NCBI GenBank assembly: GCA_911728435.2 | Contig: OU452210.1 | Span: 6,448,001-6,512,000, forward strand | Direction: 5' to 3' | Length of the DNA: 64,000 nucleotides | DNA from: Apoderus coryli | Lineage: Eukaryota > Arthropoda > Insecta > Coleoptera > Attelabidae | Shown: positions 1 to 10,800 of the stretch, one piece after another | Numbering within the stretch: the first letter of the stretch is position 1 | Layout of the letters: the number at the start of each line of letters is the position of its first letter | Translations under genes and position numbers: made by a program | Notes under the pieces: generated by a model | Database searches by the model: none | Told to the model about the DNA's origin: nothing | What the model saw: only the letters and a program-made list of their open reading frames with translations

Positions 1-2180
1 CGAGTATAATAGACTTTCGGTTTTTCCTAAGTGAAAGTATTTATAGATACTTATTACCTACTAAAAGTATATTAACTTTGATACATATATTTCTTTAATA
101 AAATTTATTAAATTAATAATAATAAAGGTTAAAATACATTTTTGGGATATAAATAAATAATAACAGAAAAGTTTTAAAATAACTTGCAGAAGATAACTAC
201 GCAAATAAAGTGTGGTTTTAGTAATCTTATATTTTACATTTACACAATTTTAGACAATTTAAATAATGACTTTAGCAATTGAAATTTAGATACATTTGAG
301 AATTTTTTCAAGATGATTGTTTCTATTTTATAAATATTTGAGATGTTTTACTATTACACATGTAAGAATATATGTTCTTTCTTTTTTTTGCAAACTTATT
401 TTGTCCACTCATTATCAAAACAAAGCAGTCTTAGATTCCCTCGTTGTTTATATTAACACCATTAAGGCAAATGGTTATCGTATTCAAACTGAACTAAATT
501 TTTGTTATGGACCTAACGCTTAGAGAATATATTATTTCCTTATTTCATTATAGTACTTTTTTTGATGCGTACTGTTCCGTATTCCAAAATAATTTTATAT
601 ATAGTGTGAATTGTGGTTATTGCGTCTTTTGTGGGTGTAACTAGTGTTTATAAACTAGGTGAGTCTGCTCACGGACAAAACGAATTTCCCTTCTCACTTG
701 TATTTATTTTTATTTCTTAAATACTGGTTCTAAAGATTAGTAGATATTTGACTACAAATATTTTTATTGAGCACTTGGGTAATCAAATTTTATTTTACCA
801 TGAGGTACTTCAACCTAGACCGTATTATCCTTTGACTAGGAACTTTCCTAGTCAAAGGTATTATCTGACGCACAAATAATAGACACAGTCGTTCGTGTCT
901 ACAAGATTCTGTCGTTTAGTGTCAAACTATTATTCCTGTTTTTCCGAATATTAGTTATTATTGCTTTTAAATATCAGGCATTGTTGTTCATGCCAAGGAC
1001 CCAGTTGTTCGTGTCTACAAAACTGTCGTTCAGTGATAATGATATTAATACCTCGTTATGTTATAAATACTTACATTTTGATTTTAATACATACATTTTG
1101 GTTTTACTACGTTCATAATAATTGTCTTACTATTAATTTAATTTTATTTTTATATAATATATATTTGATTTTCTACCTACATAATATTTGTATTGGTAGA
1201 GGATAATCAGTAATAGTTATGGAATGCTAAGACTTTTTCCCTTATATTAGTACAGATTATTAAGTAAGAATTAAGGCATGTTAACATTTGATTGCTCAGA
1301 TAACATGTTATTTTTCTTTACAGGTAAATGTTTAAACAATAATTGCTCTACAACACGACGGTCAACCTAATTATTTGATAAGATAATCTTAGTATCAGTC
1401 AAATTATTATAAATAGTGAATTAACTTTATCATCTGTTTTCGTATCTTATCTTAAGTTTATTTGGTTTGAAATTTTCTTGTCTTGTTAATTCATCTATCA
1501 AAGACATTAATTTGTTCTTTTTAAGATACCACAACATTTTATATTTTCCTTTTCACACACATGTTTTAGTAAGTATAATTTATCATCTAAAAAGTCACCT
1601 GAAAAAATTGCTGAATAAACATGATCTTTATTTCTTTAACAACCTAAAATGAAGGTATAAATAAGTATGCCGGATTATATGTTATCAGACACTAGAAGCG
1701 GAAATCTGGTACGGCTCGGCATTGCATTTTGGAACATTCAATATAAAACGCAAATATCTGAGAACCAAAAGAACATAATTTTTTCAAATTCTAATTCCTT
1801 AGAGTCAAATTTTTTATTTTTTTTTAATTTTCATTATTTAAGCATGGTCAGAATATAGGATATCAAAATATACAGTGTAATATGCACATTGAAGATTTGC
1901 GAGCAACGTTGAATCCACACAACATTCGGGTAGTTCAAAGGAAGCCCCCAACATTGGAAATGTATTGTTTAATAAAAATTGCGAAAATAATTTGTGTCCG
2001 TTGTGACATAGCGGATTACTGCCTCTACCTAAGAAGATATTTTTGTTTACATAACCACAGCCCAAACATAATTGCAAAGCAATCAAACTGTAACATGGGC
2101 CCAAGAGATACTGACAGGTGGATATTAGGGGTTGGGTACGGATACGTTATTTTGCTTGTAACATAATGTAACAAGACTTT
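1..2180. other. AT-rich intergenic DNA, no gene seen
   Basis: Open frames here are all under 100 codons, low in complexity and unlike any family I recognise. The only structure I can support is the small palindromic insertion at 822-865 and a diverged direct repeat of about 35 bp (886-921 and 1002-1035, sharing TTCGTGTCTACAA). Confidence 0.6.
822..865. mobile_element. 28-bp palindrome flanked by perfect 8-bp direct repeats
   Basis: The 8-mer GTATTATC occurs at 822-829 and again at 858-865. Between them, 830-857 is a perfect inverted repeat: 13-bp arms (CTTTGACTAGGAA and its complement) around a 2-nt centre. This has the layout of an inserted DNA element with an 8-bp target-site duplication, the size made by hAT-type transposases, reduced to its two ends. 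Two other loci (55350-55428 and 57332-57379) have the same layout. Confidence 0.5.
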
Positions 2181-2207
2181 AGTTATGTTCGAAATTTGGT
2201 TCACAAG

Positions 2208-2381
2208 CTACCATGCTTTCACCAGATGGACCATTTCGTTGATCCACAACTCATCAGTGGTAATCGGCAGGCAATGTGATTGTGATTCCAACATTTACAA
2301 AGAGCTTATACTAGCACGAGACAGCGAAGGCCATATGAGTTGTGGATCAACGAAACGGACCGTCTGGTGAAAGCATGGTAG
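2208..2381. repeat. Long hairpin: 47-bp inverted repeat with 80-nt loop
   Basis: Left arm 2208-2254 and right arm 2335-2381 are reverse complements with about three mismatches (shared core GTTGATCCACAACTCAT). The outer part of the arm (CTGGTGAAAG.ATGGTAGTGT) recurs at 35284-35303, so this is part of a dispersed element and not a local accident. No coding sequence is recognisable. Confidence 0.7.
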
Positions 2382-2579
2382 TGTCACAGCATACATACAG
2401 CAAAACGACTATATTGTCGGCACTTAGAAGTGGGAAAGCTTGAGCTCCGTGACCTTGATTACAGCTACAGTGCGTATGTACTCGAAAAACCACCCGGGCG
2501 AACGGGTTCATAGACTGGTAAGAATATGGGCAGCAGCATACACTCTTACCTTTGATTTTGGACATAGTGATTTTGCTGT

Positions 2580-2776
2580 GGTAGTGTGAAGCAAATTTCC
2601 AGCATAACTTAAAGCCTTGTTAGATCATGTAATAAGCAATTCGTAAATAACGCCTGTCCCACTAGGAAATTCGGGCATATCTAGTGTTGGCAATAGGATT
2701 AAATGGAGTTGTTACTTCTTGTCTGGCCATAGATTGTGAACTTTGTTTCACCGGGCATATTGCCTGCTCACACTAA
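2580..2776. repeat. Dispersed repeat, second copy at 35191-35330
   Basis: Blocks shared with 35191-35330 are GGTAGTGTGAAGCAA, AGCAATTCGTAAATAA, AATTCGGGC and ATATTGCCTGCTCACACTA. The first block is in the same orientation in both places while the others are inverted, so the two copies are rearranged relative to each other. The shared CACACTAG/CTAGTGTG edge may be a terminal repeat. Probably a non-autonomous DNA element; family unknown. Confidence 0.5.
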
Positions 2777-2789
2777 ATAATAGTTTTTT

Positions 2790-5100
2790 TAACGCGTAGT
2801 CTATTTTGGAGTGGGGTGTACTTTCAATTTTACAAAAATAAAAGACGAACTTCCCCTTTTATTTCCGTAACAACAGTATTTTTTGTTTAATGATTGAAAT
2901 AGGTGAAACAGTCTTTGACGTCATTAGCTGTCATTTTGCGGTTCATAATAATTATTAAACAACATTTTCTTACAAATTTCTTAAATTTAGATCTTCATTC
3001 AAATTCAGAAGACAAGAAATTAAATATTATTTTAGACGTTGAAGAAAAGAAGATAATATTAGATTACGAAATGAGAAAACCTCTAGTAAATTGATTTTGA
3101 AAAAATAGAAATATCAACCATACAAAATAAAATTTATTCATGAGCAAAAAACAAAGAATTGATATAGATCACCGATTAGATTTTTGTGAAACCATACTGA
3201 ATATTTGCTGTAATTATCATCGTGTTTCACGTATAATAATATTTTCGGACGATTCGACACTGTGTCTGAACGGGTTAGTGAATAGACAAAATTATCACTA
3301 CTGATCAAAATTAGACATGCTCCTTAAAATATGGCTAGAGTGTTCCCCCGCATCCAAAATGGTATGTATGACGTTGGTGTCAAAAAATGGGCATTTGGTA
3401 AATGACATGACGTGTTTCAGCATTTTTACCAAAATTAATTACCTGCATTTTAATTGAATTTATTCCAGACTTTTGGGTCTCAAAAGGAATAAATTGCTTT
3501 ATTGAATTTATAAATCAACCAATATAGTAAACTTAAATTTTTGTAAAAGCCAGGCCTGTCTACACAAAGTGGCATGATTTCTGTTGAAAAACAAAAACCG
3601 TATCATGGAACAATGTAGGTAGGTAGATATGGGTTAACGGTGTAGTTCAACAATAATTTACAGTTTTATAGCGAATTTTGACCGGCTTTATTCAAAGGTA
3701 ATGTATAGAAAAAACTTAGAATGACTATAAATCGTAAACATGCTTCGTCAAGTTATTCATTAATAATATTTCGTTTCTCCTTTGGAGAGAAATTTATCAT
3801 AATAAAATAGACAATGTTTTCTTAAAGCAATAAAAATCACTGCATTTGGCAAAAAGTTATCTTATATGCCTGAAAGAAAGTGGAACATTTCGTTTATAAT
3901 TTTTTCTTTTCTAGAGAATAAAATGATATTTGATTCCTAATTTACAATAATATTGTATGTAGTTAGGTACTATAGGTAATGATTTATAGTATTATTGACC
4001 AAACATGGTAACAAATATTGTTAGATCATTTGCACTTTGATGTCATATCTCCGCCCAAAGTTCAAGCTAAATGACAAAATAATAATTCATTGTCTTACGC
4101 ATTAACTACATAAATAAATTATTACTTTTTGGTAGGTAGATATATCCTTGATTACAACAATAAAAATATACCAACCTTGATAATATAATACTTATACTAA
4201 TCTATCTAACTAAATTATATTATTAATATTGTATGCACTATATTTAAAAAACAATATCGTAACCTTCTGTTTATAAGAATAATAGGGGTCAAGAACGCAA
4301 TAATTAAATGGCAATAACTTCAACTTACCGCTAAAAGAAAATGTGGAAAGTAAGTAGTTTGCACTTTTTAAGTGTCCTATCACCGGAACATTCAATACCA
4401 CACTGAGAAATTTATATCCATATATGCATACACCCAATACCTTACTGCCACACTATAAACTTTAAATTACTAATTAATAGTCACTGTTATTGTGTTTATT
4501 TTACTATATTTCAATTAGAAAATAAATACACACCACTAACAAGAAATATATTTTGAAAAAAATTATTTGTCGCAAATATCAATTTGAATTTAAGTAGCGC
4601 GCGCGCCGTTATTTTTAAAACCGATATAGGCACACAGTACGAAAGTCGATGTGTAAATGCCTTATGCAATCGGTCGGTTTGAGTACCCGGTAAGTATCTC
4701 TCGGTTGAACCGTATAGTCTAAGGGAGGGAGAATCCAAATATCTATCCATGAATTAAAGAAAAATTGTTTATCTCTTTTAAAAATAATTGATATTTAAGA
4801 AAAAACTACAACAAAACGTTAAAAGAATACAGGGGCGCACAAAATTATCCTTCTTGTGGGTTTTAGCACCATGCGATTGAAATTAATAAAATATTTTTTT
4901 TTTATGGGGTATTGGTTCGTTTGGAGATTTTTTTTCTTCTTCAAAACAATATGAATATTCTCGTCATATAAAAAACATTCCATCCACGAATTATACCTAA
5001 TTAAAAATTATCTAACGATATGACTGCCTGCTAGACATCTTCCAGTTGCGTAAATATCCGCATGAAAAACGCTGGAGTAAATTCTCATTGTTTCTGAGTT
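2790..5100. other. Intergenic DNA, nothing recognised
   Basis: AT-rich sequence with only short open frames and no protein similarity that I can recognise. Confidence 0.5.
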
Positions 5101-5147
5101 TCTATTTTGAAGTTCCCTGAGACGATTAAGACCATTCCCAGATGGAA

Positions 5148-5460
5148 GTCTGTCTGTCTGCGTGTATGTGTGTCTGCCTAAACGCTTTAACCAATTAAGC
5201 TAAATTTTGGTATATTTATGAGTTTGCGGCAGTCCTAGGATGAAGCCATTAGATTTTGGTTGAAATCGCTTAAACCCTGTGAGAGGGGTGGCCACAACCA
5301 CTAAATTTTCCTATATCAGTAGGGGTCGAGTGATACATCATTTGAAAGCATTTTTTATCTGCTTTACAGCGATAGGTCACGTTTGATATTTGCCCCCATA
5401 ATTCTCGAGAAAATAGCGTTTAAACTGTCACCAGTGAGTTAGTTGGAACGTATATATATA
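5148..5460. repeat. Probable interspersed repeat with CTGTCTGTCTG start
   Basis: This stretch begins with a GTCTGTCTGTCTGCGTGTATGTG tract (broken here by count, 5148-5172) followed by more complex, less AT-rich sequence, and runs directly into the tRNA-like head of the SINE at 5464. Such pyrimidine/GT-rich openings are common in insect interspersed repeats. No second copy is in the window, so the call is an inference. Confidence 0.3.
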
Positions 5461-5463
5461 ACC

Positions 5464-5742
5464 CTGTCCCTGTTGGGTCATTGGTAGGGCATTCGCTTCG
5501 CATGCGGAAGGTTACGGGTTCGATTCCTAGCTCTGGCAATTTAATTTTTGAATAAAGTAGTTTGTTACGTTCGTTTATTGGAACTAATAAAAATAATACG
5601 AGTACAATTATAATAATAATTATTATTAAAATACTGTTTCGTTACGCAGGTCATATATTTTTGATTATATTATTATAACTTGTCGGGAAAGTTTTGGGGT
5701 GACAGTACCGATTTTTTTTTCTTTGTGTGTAACTCTGTAGTT
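5464..5742 (+). mobile_element. tRNA-derived SINE, copy A
   Basis: The head (5464-5540) reads like a tRNA: a degenerate A box (TCATTGGTAGGGC), an anticodon stem-loop TTCGC-TTCGCAT-GCGGA whose anticodon would be CGC (Ala), and a perfect B box GGTTCGATTCC. The acceptor and T stems do not pair well, so it is not a working tRNA gene. A roughly 200-bp unrelated tail follows. The same head-plus-tail arrangement occurs at 50904-51155, including AATACTGTTTCGTTACGCAGGTCA and TGTCGGG.AAGTTTTGGGG (see positions 5628-5702). Two copies sharing a non-tRNA tail define a SINE family, transcribed by RNA polymerase III. Confidence 0.8.
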
Positions 5743-5744
5743 AT

Positions 5745-6020
5745 GATACGTGTGTTGTTGAAATTGAATTTCTGGTGTTTATTTTCGCCAAGTTTTTTGA
5801 AGGCAGGTACATTTTCTTTGAGGGCAGTAACATTTCCATTAGACCACTGGTGACTATTCAATCCCGTTGTTTCTTGTTTGACCGATATAAACGGCATTAC
5901 AGATCATTATAGTGAATTTCATAAACAACGTGGGTTTTTTCATTGTAGATGTTTTGGACAGAGCTAGTAAACGATCGGGTCCAGAGTACAGAGCAGATTG
6001 CATGTTAAAAAAATAATAAA
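5745..6020 (-). pseudogene. Penelope-like element, GIY-YIG endonuclease fragment (broken)
   Basis: On the minus strand the frames contain CNAVYIGQT (near 5880-5900) followed after a frame change by a block ending KFNFNNTRIITTE (5750-5780). That is the order seen in the GIY-YIG endonuclease domain of Penelope-like retroelements: a C-x-VYIGQTGR motif, then an A.HC / H.FNF.N..I...E block. Frameshifts and missing residues make it non-functional. It starts immediately after the SINE tail. It faces the opposite way to a second fragment at 6090-6235. Confidence 0.55.
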
Positions 6021-6089
6021 TAAAATCAATTATTTTTAGCAACCTCAAATTCAAAACATCTACAAGGAAAAAAACAAGTTGTTGAAATG

Positions 6090-6235
6090 AAATCGCCTCT
6101 AATGCTTATAATGGCGTTTATATCGGTCAAATAAAATAACATGATTGCGCGAAACATTGCGAAGAAAAATACTATAATTTCAAAACACATGTTACGGAAT
6201 CGATCATCGGTATGTTGTTACAAGCATAGAAGCTC
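6090..6235 (+). pseudogene. Penelope-like element, second GIY-YIG fragment (broken)
   Basis: The plus strand reads YNGVYIGQ, a stop, then AKHCEEKYYNF.T, again the GIY-YIG motif followed by the AEHC..K.HNF block of Penelope-like endonucleases. It lies about 200 bp from the minus-strand copy and diverges from it. The matching nucleotides (TTGACCGATATAAACG near 5878-5894 and its complement near 6109-6124) form an inverted repeat. Confidence 0.5.
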
Positions 6236-6517
6236 CAAGATTGGATAGTTGGCCAGTTGGTTTTCGCCAGTGCCATTAAAAAAACAAACAAAACCTAAGC
6301 GTTCGGTCGTCGATCTTCAGTGCCAAAGTATAATGAAAATTACAAAATGAATGTGTGTCCTCTAATATAATAAAGTGGAAATAATTTTGTGGTATAGCGG
6401 AAGGTTGAATTGATCTTAGGCGGGCATCATATGTTTAAATTATGTTTGCATTATTTTATATTATCTGTGAGAGTATGCTTAAAGGCAGGCCGATATTGTA
6501 GATGAGCATGACTATGG

Positions 6518-6630
6518 TACTGTGTACTCTGACGAGCTCATTATAAGAGCGAAACGAATTTGACTTATGCTTCAGTCTGGTCCCACTGAATTAGACTGGG
6601 TTATATTTCTAACGACATAAATTCCTTGTG
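6518..6630. repeat. Dispersed repeat shared with 43740-43880
   Basis: Shared blocks include TATGGTACT, ACTCTGACGAGCTC, AAGAGCGAAACGAATT, CAGTCTGGT and ACTGAATTAGACTG, present here on the plus strand and at 43740-43880 on the minus strand. At the second site the repeat directly follows a reverse-transcriptase fragment, so it may be the 3' untranslated end of a LINE. Confidence 0.55.
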
Positions 6631-6649
6631 TAAATTTTTTCAACCTACC

Positions 6650-7570
6650 TACTTATATCATTATGGTATGGAAGCAATAAATATTTTTTGTATGTGTCCA
6701 TATTTTGTATATTAATATGTTTGTTAATGAAAAAGGCCTTTTATAATTGATGGTGTTCAATTTTCCGTATATCAAGGTAATATTTATTATTAGTTATATA
6801 TGACGGAATTTTTTATTATTATTTTTATTTTATGTTATACTAATTCTAAATAAACAAAGTTCAAATGTTGGGTTCCCAATGGTATTTATTGAATAAAACA
6901 ATTTTTACAATGCCAAGCTTTCGTAATATTTATTGTCTCGTGCTGACGAGGCTGGCGGCTGAATCCTCCTCAGGCTATAATATGAAAAAATTGTATACAT
7001 TTTTGTATAATATAAATATTGTACGTAAAGAGATAGTTTAACATGTAACTTAAATTTTACATATAAAACTTAGAAACAATTTTAAAAGGTTGGATAATTT
7101 GTCTGATATAGAACAATTTTTCTTTTGATTCCTCAACAATTGAGGAACCAGCAAAATAAAAAACGTCAAAATATCAGACATATCAAATGTGAAAAAAAAA
7201 ATACTATTTGCAAGTACAAACTCAAGATATAGTTATTTATGTATATAATTTATCTTTTATAAAAACTATGTAAATTAACGATTTATAAAGGACGTTTCGT
7301 ACTACAATCTAGAACATGTTCAGCTTTATCACACTGTAAATGTAATATAATATGATATAAAATAAGAATAATTTGGACTCTATTTAAAAAGATTTTAATG
7401 TGAATAATCTGACTATGTGGTAGATTGTAGGGTGTATGAAAGGTCCCCTTTAAAACTTTTGTGTACATGGTTTTAACTAAAACCCAAAATTTAGACTCAT
7501 ACATGAATTTGAAATTTGTTATTCATATTTAACAATGTTCAATTATAACTTTTAGTCACCTGAAAAAAGA
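6650..7570. other. Intergenic DNA, nothing recognised
   Basis: AT-rich, with short open frames only. A small perfect palindrome (TTCCTCAA/TTGAGGAA, near 7128-7147) is the only structure noted. Confidence 0.5.
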
Positions 7571-7574
7571 AAAA

Positions 7575-7852
7575 ATTATATTATATTATATTATATTATA
7601 TTATATTATATTATATTATATTATATTATATTATATTATATTATATTATATTATATTATATTATATTATATTATATTATATTATATTATATTATATTATA
7701 TTATATTATATTATATTATATTATATTATATTATATTATATTATATTATATTATATTATATTATATTATATTATATTATATTATATTATATTATATTATA
7801 TTATATTATATTATATTATATTATATTATATTATATTATATTATATTATATA
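7575..7852. repeat. Perfect (ATTAT)n microsatellite, about 55 copies
   Basis: A 5-bp unit (TTATA/ATTAT) repeats without interruption across about 278 bp. No variant unit is visible, which suggests recent expansion or active homogenisation. Both flanks are AT-rich single-copy sequence. Confidence 0.97.
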
Positions 7853-10800
7853 TCTTTTCGCTTTTATTACTTTTATTACTAAAAAATAATATTTCAAAAA
7901 CAGTTGAAGTGTTAACAAAAAGTACTTCAAATCGAATGGGAAATCCAAAAATAGAATAAGCTAGCGTAAACCTGCCCCCCCGAACTCAAACTCGTTACGG
8001 TTCTAAACTGTTGGTGTGCTAGCTCTAAAATTTGGTGTGCTAGGTGTCCATTATGTGTGCTAGCATTTTGGAGAAAAAAATCCGACTGGGGAACTCCATA
8101 GTGATCCAGAGTAGCTCTGTACTATATAGACTTTTGTGTTTACGCATCCGGGTCTGTATGTAGTCTGTTTATGTTCAATGTTATTTGTGTCTTATCATCC
8201 TAATACACTTCAGAGAACCAAATTTCTTAACCGATCTTCCATAAAGGAATGAGTAGGTATTGTGAATAGGCTACTTATTGAGCCATACATATTACCAGAT
8301 CGTTTGACGAGCTTGGTTAGAAAACGTGGAACTAAATAGCAGGCACGCTATGTGGCCTCCACAGGATAGATCACCTGTCCGTTATAAACGACAAGTGGAG
8401 GGGATTTAAAATACTTACCACACCTAAATCCTTGTGAGGTTTTATGACACACGAAAAGAATTACTTGGTCGCATATAGCAGACAGCAGCAACAATTACAG
8501 GAAAACCCACTTCCCTAGTACGCGTTGTTACGGTACATACAGTGGTTACCCGAGCAGAGCGTTGTGTTGAAGTTAATGGTGACAACTTTGAACACATTAT
8601 GTAAGTTTTACAGGACCGTCTTGGACAAATTTTGTTTCGTATTGTTTAGTGTTCTGAAAAATACCATTTTGAAAATGTTCCTATTAATGGGTGGTTTTAA
8701 ATTAAATTCCAAAGGTCTTATAATTATTGCATGACCATGAAGGCAGTTTTGTTAGTTACCATTTCTTTTCATTTTTTGACCGCCACAGTCATTTTAATTA
8801 TAGCAACATCATATTACTAATAGTAATTCTATAATAGGTAATCTTTAGTATTCAAAGCTACATCTATTTTTGTACAGCTAAATAAGCCTTCACAACAGAA
8901 CGAACAAAACGCGAGAAATTTCATATTTTGAGTAGTTATTGACTTATAATGAATTTTATAAGTAAATAATTACTCAAAATCGCAAATGTCTGGCGTTTTG
9001 AGTTAAGGAATATTTTTCTATGAATACCAAAGAAGTAAACATGATTATTTTTGGAAACACAGTAACAATACATTTGTCTTACATCTAATACATTTCTGAT
9101 AACGAATAAGTATACAATGGGCCTAAGAATAAGAAAGCTATCTGTATTCATACAGCCTAAGATATATAAAATATCAACAAAGTAATGACCACTGGGCGCC
9201 AAACCCTTCAATAAACACTTAAATGATGGCATAAAACCTTTTTGTGCGGAGTTAGTATCTATTAAAAAATTCTTAAACATATCTATAAAAGCTTTTAAAA
9301 TAGGTAAATAGCTAATAGGTAATTCCAAGTAGAGTATACATTGACTATATTACAACTAAAACATAATATGGTAGGTACCTAATTATCATAGTAGAATGAC
9401 ATTTTCATCTTTTACAATATCTAGAAATCTCTCAGATTGATACAAATGGTATATATAATAGATAGGTTCCGGGTGAGTAAATCCATTATAGATCACAATT
9501 ATTTATATGTCATCCAATTGTCCGATCTACTTTACGAAGTAGATTATTGTTATTTTATGTGACTTACTGTTTAAATTTATATTTGAGTTGTTTGACGTGC
9601 CAGTGTTCTATTTTATCTGTATGAATTAAAGGCTAATAAAATAAGGTCAAAGTACTACGTAAGTACTCCCGAACCAGTATGACATAGAATTACACTTATA
9701 TCCCCCCAGTATCCGAGTAGTAGAGATTTTCTCAGAATTTCAGCATATTGATAGCAAAGTCATCCTCTGACAGCAATGCTTCCTCGAGCGCTCACACTTA
9801 TCTATCACCATCAGTACACAATACTATCTCAGTCTGCATGAATTCAATTCTATGAATTGTCAATTTTCATATAGTAGCATAAATTTCGCCCAGGAAAATC
9901 ATCGTTTCGAAGTCATTTAAGTTATCAGGTGAGATTTTTTTTTTATTGACTTCCGAATAATGTTACATAGCACTGCATACAGGAACATAAAATATTTCGC
10001 AGTTTCAGACTACTCTAACAAAACATAGTAGAGAAGCAACAAAATTGAAATTGAATAATTTTAAAAGAAACTATATGTTCGCACATCAAATTATCAAAAT
10101 TATCAATGCACAAATAAATGTAGAATGTAACAAATGAATTAACAGAATATGGCATTAAGAAGTTTTGAAATAATAATAATGCGTCTCAAATCAGTTTGTT
10201 ATAATTTTAAAATTTATTATAAAAATCAATATATCTTTATCGTCGATATTTTATTTACCTACTGTAAACGCTTCTATTCAAAGTGAAAAAACTTAAATCA
10301 CATTTTATCAAAAATAATTTATTTCATATAAATATTGAATTTTCCCAGCAATCAGTTTATTTTATAATACTTTAATAATACAAATATAAATGTATTTTAA
10401 TTAAATTAAAATGACTGATGAAATTTGAACTTTTCATTCGATTAATTAGTTGTCCAAAAATTATATAATAAATTCATTGTGGGAAAAGCAGTAGGTATTT
10501 TCTAAAATACAAACCTTTTAAGACTTTGACGTTGGTCAAGAGGTTTATTAGCACACTAGCGCAAGCAGTCATACATAGTGTGCCAATGCTCGACAATATT
10601 GAGTCTTTAATGGTGTCTCTGGATACCTGGTGTTATTTGTTCTCTACACGTGGGATTAATTATGAATCCAACACAAACACAAAAAAGGAAGATCAGAGAC
10701 CTTCCCAAAATCCTGAAAAAATACGTATTTGGAAAAGTATTATTCTATTTTTGATAAACATCAATCAATTAATCAATCACAATTTGATTGATTAATATAT

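Noticed and set aside
5516..5540. Functional tRNA-Ala gene
   Set aside because: The B box is intact, but the acceptor and T stems do not pair and the same tail follows in a second copy, so it is a SINE head.
8936..9328. 130-codon open frame on the minus strand in intergenic DNA
   Set aside because: It starts at TTG, is rich in low-complexity hydrophobic residues, lacks any motif or splice context I recognise, and lies in AT-rich sequence where such frames arise by chance.
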